Shown in pieces: positions 35,272 through 46,200 of a stretch of 64,000 nucleotides of DNA. The translations under genes were made by a program, and so were the position numbers. Under the pieces are notes generated by a model. The model saw only the letters and a program-made list of their open reading frames with translations, was not told the DNA's origin and did no database searches. This DNA comes from Gloeopeniophorella convolvens (taxonomy: Eukaryota > Basidiomycota > Agaricomycetes > Russulales), in the NCBI GenBank assembly GCA_022496205.1, contig WTXD01000014.1, forward strand, positions 372,001 to 436,000. The letters are read 5' to 3'. Position 1 is the first letter of the stretch. Each line of letters begins with the position of its first letter.

Positions 35272-36158
35272 GTCGAGTCGGAGGTGTCGGCTTCTCACGT
35301 GCACGTGCAAGCGCGGGTGCTGGCTGTACTCTTCATGTCACATCGAGGTATGATGTGTTTTCCCTTCTCTCGCACGTTCTGATGCTAACTTTGCGGATCA
35401 AGGGCCGGCTGGATATCCCATCGTGTACCATAGGTCTAGTTGTTTATAATGATATTTATTAGATGGATTTGAAATGCTGGACGATCGTTGGTAACTTCAA
35501 GTCGACTTGAAGGGAGCTTGATCGTGAGCTTCTTCAAGGTTACACGTTACATAACTGAACGACGCCACGACAGGGGGAAATGTGGATGGAGTAGATGACT
35601 GTTGCATGGTGTGCCATATGTTTTCTCCTCGTCTTATCTCCGTGTGCAGATGGTCTGGAGTTGGGAGAGCCGAAGGGACGGCGGCAACGTGAAAGGTAGG
35701 AGGATTGCCTGTTTTGCAGGCGATTCAGGGAAGGATCGAGCGCGATTTAGCCACATTCAGGCCGATGCATAGTCACGCATGCGAAAGCGGCAGGACGCCA
35801 CCCGGATTCTAGATTGCGCGAGGAGGACGAGCACGAACAAGGTAATGTTGCAACGGGCACACGGTTGCACACGGCCATCTGTTTGCATCGCCCGCGGACC
35901 GCTCGCTGTTTTTGTTGGCGCTCTCGGCCTTCCTCGTCCCACCCGATCGATGTGCTTCTTTTCCGCCCCGCGCATATACTTAGACTCCTCATCTACCGCC
36001 ATGTGCGCCTTGCTTTGCAGTGATCGCCCCGTTCTGCTTAGATTCGACGCCCCTCCAATCTGTTCGTTTGTCGTTCCAGCTTCCAGTCCTTCGCTCGCTG
36101 ACGTTCTCTTTCGCTTTAGTGCATCTCACTCTATTCCTCATATCTGTGCTGCACCACT
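35272..36158. other. Upstream region of the zinc-finger gene
   Basis: Almost 900 bp without a recognisable gene. The last 250 nt before ATG 36159 are rich in C and T, typical of a fungal core promoter and 5' UTR. Confidence 0.45.
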
Positions 36159-37707
36159 ATGAGCAACTCGGATGGCGGATCTCTGTACCCGGTTCTACAG
36201 CACTCTGCTGACTATGGTCTATCCGAACGGTTCTACTACACATACCCTTCGTTTCCTGACCTGGCATACCAGCGTATACAAGAGACCTACCCCGCGCTGA
36301 GCACTCCTCGTCCATCAGTGTCGCCATCCTATGAGTTCACTGGCGCTATTCGTCCAGCACCATACCCCTCACTTCAGCTGGCCGACGGTGACCTTGCGAA
36401 CCCCATTCGCTGCCGTGTCGCCTCCTTCGACCGCTCTCATCGCGCGGGCCGTCGTGGGCATCATCGTCCGCGCAGCCTCCCAAGGAGCCAATCCATGTTC
36501 AACATGAATGCCGAGAATCCAGCTGCCGGACTGCACCCTAGCATAGGAAGTAACAGTCCGATCCGGTCCAGGCTGCCAGTCGATACGGTTGACCAGCTCG
36601 CCTTAGGCGACAGGCCTGTGCATTATCAGAGGTTCCTGCTAGAGCCCATTGACGGACGTGCAATATCTCTGCCTGACAGTCGGCCGCCTCCGGACGATGC
36701 CCCAGCGCTATCTGGCCCGCCAAGTTCTCTCACGTTGGCGCTGGACAGCTATGTGCTGGAGACAAGCGTCTCGGGCCAAGAATCTGACACAGCCCAGAAC
36801 CTATCCGTCGCGCTTGACGCGACTCCGGACGACAGTCAAGATGAGCAAACCCCTACATCTGTTCCAACTCCGCAGGCGGAGTCCCCAACTTCGACGGAGC
36901 ACGCTCGATCCATGTCTTCTGCTCCGGAGATAGTACGTGCTCTCCACCTGTTCATGACAATCCGTTGTTCATCACCTTTCAGGAGACGGCATCAAGTCCT
37001 GATCAATCGACGAAGGATGATCCTTGCCGGTCTTCTCGGCGCGCCCGGCTGTCGGCTCGCAAGCCCAAGATGCACCAGTGCCAGACCTGCCAGAAGTGGT
37101 TCCCGCGGCCAAGTGGGCTTGCCACGCACATGAACACCCATTCGGGTGCAAAGCGTGCGTACTGGGAATCACTCTATGTCTGAGAACCACCGCGTCTGAC
37201 ATGCCACAGCATACACGTGTCCGGTGCCAGGATGCTGCAGGAGGTTTGGCGTGCGGTCAAACGCCAAGCGCCATCTTCGCACACATGGCATCATAGCCAC
37301 AGCTGATATGAGTTTCCTGTCCTCAGCCGAGGATACCGACAGCGAAACCGCCCCGGAGCACGAAGGCTGGGTACCGCAAAGTCTCAGGAAAAGGTGCCTC
37401 AAGCTCGAAGATCCGGACAGTTGCCCCATCCTTATTCCTGAACTATCGCCCGTGCGTCCGATCTCGTACTCCCGGGAAGGTGTGATGCTATATGAGGAGA
37501 GGGATTCATTTGCCAAGGCGCCGATCGCGCCGTATCATCCTGATTGCGTATGTTCTCCCTTCACGGCCCTTAATCTTGCCACTGAGTAATCTGCCTGTCA
37601 AATTGCAGTGGGCGCGCCTTCCTGGGCCTGCCCCAAAGCCCGCCCCTACCTACATTTATCAAACCCCTTCGTGCCTCTGGGAGGTCGCCGGTGGTTCGTT
37701 CACTTAA
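36159..37707 (+). CDS. C2H2 zinc-finger protein, probable transcription factor
   Basis: A long low-complexity N-terminal part (MSNSDGGSLYPVLQHSADYG onward, rich in Ser, Pro and acidic residues) is followed by two adjacent C2H2 fingers, CQTCQKWFPRPSGLATHMNTH and CPVPGCCRRFGVRSNAKRHL-RTH, split by an intron at the GAKP-YTCP linker. That linker is a standard TGEKP-like connector, so the pair should bind DNA. The tail is rich in acidic residues and proline (SAEDTDSETAPEHEG, CPILIPELSPVRPISY). Introns lie at about 36932-36982 and 37157-37208. The 3' end is uncertain: without a further intron the stop is at 37587-37589, while splicing at 37549 to an acceptor near 37608 extends the frame to 37707. 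No target or pathway can be assigned. Confidence 0.83.
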
Positions 37708-38185
37708 TTGATACCCGTACTCAAGTAGCCTTCTTGATTTCCTCATTGGGTTCTCTAATGCATTGATCATTTAGTTATTCTCTCTTTATTGGGTAAACAT
37801 ATGCGAGCGGGATGCGGCGCTGGAATGACCTTGCCGTGTGTAGGCTACGCACGAATGTACTGTATGTTGATACACCATACGAATTGAATAGTGGGGCTGC
37901 TGTGCCCTTGCCTTTCCAGAACGGAACATCGGTGCCTGATGAGATTTGGTCGATCTAGTAGAACTACGGCATGCCGCTCAACACCGGTAGTACGCCACAC
38001 TCGGCGCGGGCATCAAACTCCAGCCCATACAGACTCGGTGCAGGGCTTTGGCGCAGTAAGAGTGCGGCGCACTTCTCCAGGGATGTTCTATGTGCTAAAC
38101 ATGTGTTGTCCCCGAGAGAAAGTCTCGATCATGGAGGAATGGAAGTCCATAGTTCCTTTGTGATGCAGAAAGCAAGGTCGTTCGC
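37708..38185. other. Convergent 3' flanks
   Basis: Between the zinc-finger gene (+) and PIG-P (-). Nothing beyond short shadow frames. Confidence 0.45.
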
Positions 38186-38856
38186 TCAGGTCGCTGAAGA
38201 GCTTCGCGGTCCATACAGTACCCTATTCACCATTCCGATTGGTATGTCGTAAGCCTCTGGTATTGCGTCCGGCTGCGCATGGATGAGGTACGGGCTTCTG
38301 TCACTTGCATCTGGAAACTGGGCCCTTGTATCTGCGACGGAGAATGCGTGGGTGCCTGGATACCTAGGTTGACACTGAACCCACCAGTGTACGCCCTGCT
38401 CTCCGAGAACGCAGGCGTGGCCCTGATGGCCATCGCGAAGTACGTGAAGTATGTAAGAAGCACAACGACCACGGTCCACGACGGGACGAGGAGCGCCCAC
38501 TCGCTGTCGCGACGTGCAGACAGGTCAGCACGCCCGCCATCAGCCACCAGAATGGAACGTAGCACGCACCGATTGGGGTACCAGGTCACCCCGAGCCAGA
38601 CGATCCAGTCGTCAGGGAGTATCGCCCAGAGGCAGTAGAGCACAAAGCCGAGGTGCGTCACGGACCACGCGACGAAGCCGTAGAATTCCGGCGCGCGGCT
38701 CCGGGACTCGACGGGAGGCAGCGGCGGGAACTGGGCCAGCGGCGACGTCGGCGATGTAGGGGATACAGGCTCATTTGCGAGAGCCTGGAACGACTTGGGC
38801 ATGTTGGGGCCAGTGCTCGTAGCGGGACTCAGCTGCGCCGTTGGTGTTCCGGTCAT
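38186..38856 (-). CDS. PIG-P / Gpi19 subunit of the GPI-GlcNAc transferase
   Basis: A small ER membrane subunit of the complex that transfers GlcNAc to phosphatidylinositol, the first step of GPI-anchor synthesis. A proline-rich N-terminus (SPTSPTSPLAQFPPLPP) leads to the PIG-P domain: EFYGFVAWSVTHLGFVLYCL, then WAILPDDWIVWLGVTWYPNR, then EWALLVPSWTVVVVLLTYFT, giving two membrane helices. The C-terminus YLIHAQPDAIPEAYDIPIGM is the conserved PIG-P tail. Two introns are removed: 38504-38569 (66 nt, a multiple of three with no stop) inside the domain at NR-EW, and one near 38340-38390 that brings the DIPIGM tail into frame. The reaction uses the UDP-GlcNAc made downstream of GFA1. Confidence 0.92.
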
Positions 38857-39506
38857 AGATCACTACGTTCAACTTGTTAACCGGCGCCGTTGGAAGTCGC
38901 TCTTCTTGGAGAGCCGGCCCGGCTCAGCATCAGCACAACAACAAGTCAATCTTGGGCGATCAATACATAGCACTGCCGAGACTAGCACAACTGGGGATTA
39001 CGGGCCTGCTGGCAGCCCTCTCTGGATGCAGTGGACCTTCTCATCACAGATGAATACCGCTATGCTGTATGTGTCGCACATTTCAGAATACAAAGGGTAC
39101 CGGCAGCGTCACACTGGTGACAGGCTGATCCGCGACATGTAGTAAGCCGGTAAATGTCTCTCTAGCTCCCCAGCCGACAACCTAGGATATATAACGTCAC
39201 GAATGCTGGTGAAAGCGCACAAGAAGCAATGGAAGTTTGTGTATCCGAACACTCGATGAAACACCCGGGATACGAAGCCTGAAGAAGACCGGGGGGCGTC
39301 TACACTGGTGATTGGCGTCGGGGATCACTGAACGCGCACAACATGTATCCTCGAAACGGACGCAGCCCATCTAATATTGATGTCTCTGTTGTGCTTACAC
39401 TGCCCGCGGGCTGTGCACGTAGCGGCAGCTGTGGAGAAATCTCCCCGTGTACTCACACTGAATCCAGCTTCCTTGAAATGTGATGAAAGAAGTCAAGTCC
39501 GATACC
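38857..39506. other. PIG-P upstream region and 3' flank of the RAD51 paralog
   Basis: No coding signal is found in about 650 bp. Confidence 0.45.
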
Positions 39507-40672
39507 TCATCGTCTGCGCGATTTCATTGATCTGCCATCCTGCAGGGCCGTCGGCAACAACAATCCAAGTAATGACGCGGACTTACCATCTCATAAGGTT
39601 CTTCAGGCGCAGTGCCCTCGTTGTCGCGGCTTGGTGACGAGAGAAGGCGCAAGATCCTAAAATACGGGTGTGCGGTTGATCCCCAGGAATACGTGGGACG
39701 AGGGCAGAGACCGAACCCTGTTGTCCTCGATTCTGGTACTATAATCACGCGGTACGTCCGTCCTGGAGGCAGATAATCGCTGCCTGGGTGAAAACTTGAC
39801 AAACTGTGTTATGCAACCACGAAATACGTAGGCTTGCCTAGCTGGGGGACGAGGATCCCTCTGGAGCCGGTGTCGTACGTTGCTGATGAACCGTCCGGAG
39901 TGAGCATTTTGGTGGACAGCTGGCTTGTGATGACAGACTAGTCATGTTCAGATCAGAAGCTGCAGCGCATAGGGCGGCGCTCATACAGAAACGTCGTGGG
40001 ACGAGCAAATGCGAGCCAAGATTTGTTTGACTTGAAACAACAACGCTCCCCGCCTGGACTTCGTCAGGTCTGGGGTAGTTTGAAAAGGGAACCAGATCGA
40101 ATTGAGGACAATGAGGCGAATCTAAAGCCCCCTATGAGATCAGCCTAGTGAGATGCGGCAAGTCACGCTTCACTGATGGATGAGCTGCCAAGAATGACGG
40201 AAGATTGTGTAGAAAAACCAAGAAGGCCGGTAAGGTGAAGATGTTCAGATAATGAACCGAGTCCATGCCACGGTTGGCGAAGCCATTCGATCCTGCACGT
40301 CTATGTGAGTCAACTGCTAAGCGCAGGATGCCCGTGCGTACTCAGTTCTATGTGCAAAGAGGCCGGGCTTGTCATGTTTTGCATGTCTACACGACAATCA
40401 AGGACAAGATCGGTACCTTTGAGAGTCCCTGTCTTACCGACGAAAAGAACTTGATCGTTGGACGCTACGGCTTCTATCACGAACTTAATTACCAACTCTG
40501 AGTCCTTGGTTGTACCGGGTGGGCCAGAGAGCTCCAAGAGATGCCCGCTCGGCAAGCCGCCTTCGAGGAGGGTGTCCAGAGGTATGCATGACGATAGGAA
40601 TCTTTTGGTATGAGATGTGAATGCAACAGCAGATCGCCCAAACAGACTGGTTGCTGTACCGCCCTGCGACAT
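39507..40672 (-). CDS. RAD51-family paralog with degenerate Walker motifs
   Basis: At first sight truncated, the gene is intact once introns are removed. Pieces in order: CIPLDTLLEGGLPSGHLLEL, the P-loop SGPPGTTKDSELVIKFVIEA, QVLFV-DMQNMTSPASLHIEL, then NGFANRGMDSVHYLNIFTLP, then AFLVFLHNLPSFLAAHPS, RLIVLNSIWFPFQTTPDLTK, ALLFQVKQILARIC, the L2-like segment VITSQLSTKMLTPDGSSATY-DTGSRGILVPQL, then GSDYLPPGRTYRVIIVPES and LRLLSSPSRDNE. RAD51 paralogs assist Rad51 filament formation in homologous recombination. Walker A reads GPPGTTKD instead of GPPGTGK[TS], and the Walker B acid is replaced by Asn (LIVLNSI), so ATP hydrolysis is doubtful. One intron (39784-39837) has a GC donor and another (39657-39716) is a stop-free 60-mer. 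The N-terminal exon and the last exon (MDGRSMKSRRR) are less certain. Confidence 0.8.
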
Positions 40673-40716
40673 GTGGGGTCAAGGTCAAGATGCTTAAGAT
40701 GTGTTCGAACGGCCAA

Positions 40717-40765
40717 AAGGTCACGGGATCGTAAGGGGTCGTGACCACAAACAAGGTCACGGGAT
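40717..40765. promoter_or_regulatory. Direct repeats AAGGTCACGGGAT in a shared divergent promoter
   Basis: The 13-mer AAGGTCACGGGAT occurs at 40717-40729 and 40753-40765, 36 nt apart. Between them lies the inverted form GGTCGTGACC, and further GGTCAAGGTCAAG half-sites lie at about 40676-40688. The cluster sits between the RAD51 paralog (start 40672, minus) and the RRM gene (start 40939, plus), so it could act on both. No known factor is assigned. Confidence 0.45.
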
Positions 40766-40938
40766 TCGGTCGCGGGGACTGTGGGAATTTCGTCACGTCG
40801 CAGGGCAACCTGGGCATTCACTTGAGGTTGAACTCATACTCATCTCTTCTTCCTCTTCCACCATCTCCTTCCCCATCCACCCTCCCGCCGCCTTCTCGAG
40901 TCAATCATATTATATCCGCTTTTAGTGGTGTTCCACCA

Positions 40939-42701
40939 ATGCCCAGTTCCGATACCTCTCTTTTCAAATACGCACGGGCTGCTTCGACTGTTCGGGTCGA
41001 GCAGATCCCAAGAGGTGGTGAGCCATCAGTCACATGTCCTCGAGATAACGTTCAACAATACTTATCTCTTTATCCAGGCGGGCGGGAGATAGTGGACCTC
41101 TTCAAAACCCTCATAGGCATGTCTCTCTTCGTCTCGCCACCTTGCGCACTTCGGTACTGAATGAACGTGTTAGGCCCTATAAGAAGTGTCGACTTCTGTG
41201 GGAATGGAACCTCGGTGGAAATTACATTTTCTAACCCTGATTCTGCTACGTACGTTTAGATACTCTTCTCCACGCCCTTGATTGACAGGGGTCCCTGGTG
41301 CCAAGGAAATCCCTTTGCATGTCGGGGTACACGGTTTCTGGCCATTCTATGTAAGTCATTTGGCAGCGCCTGGGTATCATATCCTTCAGAGATCTCACGT
41401 CGGGTCTAGCGTTGTTTCAGCACTTTCGTCTCCCAAGCCGCGCGCGATGGTTCAGGCTAAATCTTCTCAGGATTCTCGCCGCAACCTCTACGTGCTGGGA
41501 CTACCATTTGATCTGTCGAAGTTAGTATTACCTTGATCATCACAATCATCCCTGACATGAGCACAGAGCCGAGCTGTCCTCTGTCTTCTCACGCTTCGGC
41601 GCCGTCAATCACTGTGTCATCCTCGCCACCGTCGACAATGCGTCTCGGCGCCGAGGATTTGTCGTTATGTCAACACACGCGGAGGCTAAACTTGCGATGG
41701 AGAACCTCTCACAGACAACTTTAAGGTATGGTAGGACCCCAGCTCCTCGTCAGAGTCTCAAAGCAGTTCCCGCAGAGGTTCTATCGTTGACGTGTCGTGG
41801 GCTGTGGTTCAGCGCTCTCAAGGTACACCTAACTTTGCAATCGTTCCTCGGTTCTATATTGATTCCTGACTTCAGGCTTTCTTGACGGTGGAGACAGGGT
41901 CGTAACCTTGGACAATCAAGTCGATACTGCTTCTGCGAGCGCCAATCTTGGAGGGACTATTGCTTTTCAGACTCCTGGGGCCACTGGCGACCGCGTCAAA
42001 TTAACCAGCCCTCTACCAGGTGCTCATTCTTGCCACACAAGCCTCCTTGTACACAACTTGCCTTCTGTCTTGTTCTCTCAAGAGTCTGACTTGGAACCCC
42101 TGTTCTGCCCATTCGGTGATATCAAAGAGATCAGGAAGCAAAACTGTTCTTTTTCGGCTACCTGCTCTCGAACTGACACTTTCTCGGTCGTCGTCACTTA
42201 TTCGGCTGTCGCAGGGGCTAGAGATGCTAGAGATGCTCTGCAAGGCCAGTATTATGGGGACAGTCCGTTGGCGGTGGAGCTGGTCCCATCCTTTGACCAG
42301 TACCACAATGCAACACCTACCAGCAATTGGGACCTCAATCAAGACCATATCTCTAGATCGTCTCTGAACCCCCGTGCATCGCCTTTTGTGTTCGACTCTG
42401 CTCTGGCACTCTCTGCTCCTCCTACCTGCGCTGTCTCTGACACCTATGGTGACTATTTCTCGAAGCCCACGTCAAGCGGATTGGCCACCCCCCTGGATCA
42501 TTTCTCTCTTTTCCAACCAACCCTGCAAGGGCCGCGGTCACTTCCTACGTCTGGCTTGCCATCGCGGTCGAGCTCTGCCGCCTCATGGTAAGCCCTCAAC
42601 TATGTCCAGCATTGATTTATACCTAATTTCACCGCAGCTGGAGTGCAGGCATGATTACTCAGAATAGCCGTCGACAGGCGCGCTACCCTCTCTCTCGATG
42701 A
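40939..42701 (+). CDS. RNA-binding protein with several RRM domains
   Basis: Start MPSSDTSLFKYARAASTVRV. A first RRM-like region spans FKTLIG-PIRSVDFCGNGTSV. A clear RRM follows: RRNLYVLGLPFDLSKAELSS (RNP2 = LYVLGL), then VFSRFGAVNHCVILATVDNA, then SRRRGFVVMSTHAEAKLAME (RNP1 = RRGFVVM), ending GSIVDVSWAVVQRSQGFLDG. A third RRM-like segment is HTSLLVHNLPSVLFSQESDL followed by LFCPFGDIKEI. The rest is Ser/Pro-rich and low complexity. About seven introns are needed. The intron at 41117-41173 appears to have a GC donor, with an alternative GT-AG solution at 41121-41182. The 3' end uses an intron at about 42590-42638 and ends RYPLSR. The protein probably binds mRNA; its targets are unknown. Confidence 0.82.
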
Positions 42702-43283
42702 TTCAAAAGCGATACCCAACTTCACCAATGCACCTTATGTCCTTCTGTGTTTTCATCCCGAGTCGTTTCTCTGGTTAGCAGTATACAAGAAAATCAAGGC
42801 TCTCGGTATTCTACTATCACGATTATGTTTGGTTGCTCAATTCTATCCAACATCTGGTATGAGTGCATGAAGAGCTGTTGATCTGTGGCGCTGATGCATA
42901 TCCACCAGGTTCTCGGAAATGCTTTGACTGATAGTCCTTCATGACCGCGGCGCCGTGAACCCCTATGCATTTCTATAGTTACCAACCGCAATTCGTTCAG
43001 CACGTCTGTTTTCGTTTCCGCACCCTCGCAGCCACCATTCGTACACTACGCACCGTCACATGTTTCCTAATACGTAATCGTACTCCCGTTGTGACAGACC
43101 TGAGACAACTGCCGAGCAATCTCAAGCCACGCGACGACGCTATTAACACAGCGGAAGTATCGTTCTGAATGTACATAACATGGGAGTGCCAGTGGGTGGA
43201 ACGGACCTCGGGCCTGATATCCGAGTGTGAATCGGTCCGCGCCAGTGGCCATTTCCGGGGCGGGCGGAGCTGCGAGCGCGGCA
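42702..43283. other. Intergenic, no gene seen
   Basis: This holds the 3' flank of the RRM gene and the promoter of the giant gene. No convincing coding signal. Confidence 0.45.
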
Positions 43284-46200
43284 ATGGACTCTGCTGGCTC
43301 TGACGGTCGAAAACGGCCCCAAATCCCTCGCCCTTTCCCCCGACGCCTGTTCACAACTAGCTCCGTGAATCCACCCGCCCCCGTCCCTCCAGAACCTGAC
43401 GCATCCACTCATGGTGGTGCTGAATCGTACATCAATGCTGCCGCTCCAGCGGGCCAGGCTCGCGTCAGGACGCCTTCACACTCCAAGGACACCAAGTTGT
43501 CTGTAGGGGAAGATCCATTTTCAGACGGACAGAGAAATGTTTTTTTGGCGGGGGCTACAATCACGGAGTCTCCTACCTCCAGTCCGGATGAGCAGAGGTC
43601 TTTCTCCCCAGTCCCTACCCTGCCCACATTAAGACGGGCAACAGCTCGACCCCGCCCGGTAAAGAAGTCTTCTCTTCTATCCACTATATCCTCCGTTGCA
43701 TCAGACACCATACCCGATGAACCACCTTCACCTTCGAAGCGACGTTGGGACGACATCCGTCGTCATTTCTTGCCTCCCCAATCAACCGCACCTGCACCTT
43801 CCGAACCGGCTCAGGCCGCCGCTTCCCCATCCCCCGTGTCGCAGACCCCACCGCGCCCTTCTACTCCAAAACAATTTCGAATTGGAAAGCTCGGTTTTAA
43901 ACAAGTGGTCGAGCAAGCACAGGGGGCGTCTGTGGATCAGGCCAAGAGGTTTGCGGACGATGTGCTCAGGGCGTCGAGGACGATGCGCTCCTTCGAGGTC
44001 AAAGCTCCCAGGAGAGATCGTGAAGGGACGCTGGCGACGATGGCAACGTCGCTGAACATGACTTTCATGGCAGCGAATGCCAGTTTTGGGATGACGAGCC
44101 CGTTCTCTGTCTCAAGTCACCCTGCTCCGGGGAGAGCCAAGGTTGTCCGGAGACCGCCATCTTTACAATCCGTGGCGACGTCCTCCCAGGGCCCGCCATC
44201 TACATCTACTTCCCTCCACGCCGTCATCTCTTACTATGCTTCGGTCACCTCTGCTCAGCACATCGCACTTGCTCTGCCTCACGAAGACGAAGTGCTTTCT
44301 GCACTCTTGGTGCCATTTACGAGTGTAGTTCGTGAGAGGGCTGAGGACGAACAGCTGCAGGCTATTGAAACTTTTGAGATCTTGGTCAAGACATGGAGGG
44401 CAACTTCGGATGAGGTGCGTCAATTTCTATTCTTTTCAAGACCTCAGCTCATCTATATTTTCTACAGGCTTCCCTCGAGCGGTGTTTATGGTGTTGCAGA
44501 GCCATGCGGATGATGCAAAGTCAACGCGATGTCCGAATGCGACTCCTTGGCCTGTTATCCTCCTGCCTATTCACTTCCGGCAGCTCCTTCAGGACAGGGT
44601 CTCCCACAATCCTCCAGACGCTCTTCCAGGCTCTATTTTCGATACAAGCAGCTTTACTCGCCGACGCCGACGCGGATGGTGCTTCGTACTTGCGCGAACT
44701 TGTCGCTGGTGTGCGAAAGGGAAGCAGCGAAGACCTTGATGGCTTACTGTTGGAGCAGCAGTACGGGGTCCAGGTTCTCTCCGATGCTGATGCAGCAGCA
44801 GCCGTCGACTGCCTGATGGTCATGGCCCTGGCGGCTTGTTTGGAGAATTCGCCGGAGCGGGAACGGCAACATGTCATTCATTGTATGAAAGAGGCACAGG
44901 TAAGTATACCGGCCTTCCCATAAAGGATTAGATTTGATCCCTTTGCAGGAAAACTGGCTCGGTGTGGATGGACTTCCATCCTCGGGTCTGTCGCGCCTCG
45001 AGATCCGCAGCGTCGTTCATTATGCTCAAGCTCTTCTGAGTTCCCTGTCATCACCTGGCGAGACACATCGACCAGCGGAGGAGATCGATTTGGTCTTTCA
45101 AACTTTCAGGGGATGGGTAGTTATGAAGGCGAATGCGTTCACCAGTACCGAGATGATCGAGTGCAAGACTGTCTGTGCAAGACTCGCCATCAACTTACTG
45201 CACCTCTCTAGAAGCGAAATTCAAGAAGCCATTGTTTCCATGATCCGTGACTTGTATGACAGCGGTGATATGTGGAGTGTGGCCTTTGGAGTGGCTGTCG
45301 AGACAGTGGTAGGTGCCTCCTAAGATAGGCTGCGCCTTGTAGATCCTGAAGTAGTTTTGCAGGTGAGGGAGGATAACTGGCAAGCGTTCGTTGCCATCCT
45401 GGTGGCGCTGATGAAGCAGCTACCAAATGACACCCGTTCTTCGATCGTACTAAAATGCCTCCCAGCGCTCAATGAGGTAGGCCGCCTTTTATCGGCATTT
45501 CTGAGAGTGTGTTTGAGGAAACTCCAATACAGAGACTTGTCTACGACCCGCCCCAATACCCTTTCCCGGAGCTGACGGCCCTTTTGGAGAATGTCTCCCA
45601 AAGTCACCCAAAGCTCTTCTACAAGCCTTTGTTCTCCTGCGCTGCTGGAACCAAAGAACTCTCCGTCCTTGCCCATCTGCGTGTTGTAGTGATGTTGGCG
45701 CGATATCTTCCGTCCTTCTGGATCAGGGATGTTGAAATGATGCTCGTCGCCCTCATGAGCGATTCCAACAGTGCTGGCAAGGCTATGCGGGACGACGCGG
45801 GGTCCAGCTGGGGCCAAGTTCGCCTCGGTCAACTCGCACTTTTGGTAGAGTTGATTGCACACGTACAAGCTGCGGGACAAGATAAAAGCGCTCAAACTGT
45901 GGGTATTGCATTGTCCTTTGGTTAGTCGGGCTGAACAGTTTGCCCAGCCCTCCAACACCGAATTTCTCAACAAGGCCCGGTTTTTCTTCACGCTAGAATA
46001 CCGCCTCGGATCGTTCATTGAGATCAAGGTAGCTCATACATTCAAATCGGACCATTTCACTGACTAATGTCGCGGATAGGAACGGACTTCCTTCGTACCT
46101 TTGCAACAGCGAACATTACTAGTGATACTCCTCACCGAAATCCGGCTGCTTCTACGTTCCTTGAAGCCGTACGTCTGATCCCGTCACCACCTGGCCATGC

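Noticed and set aside
40310..40672. Reading the RAD51-like sequence as a truncated pseudogene
   Set aside because: The apparent stop after MTSPASLHIELSTHG lies inside an intron; splicing to the NGFANRGMDSVHYLNIF exon restores the full family pattern to 39507.
43227..43283. Upstream extension of the giant gene to 43227
   Set aside because: The extended frame begins with GTG; the first ATG (43284) is preferred.
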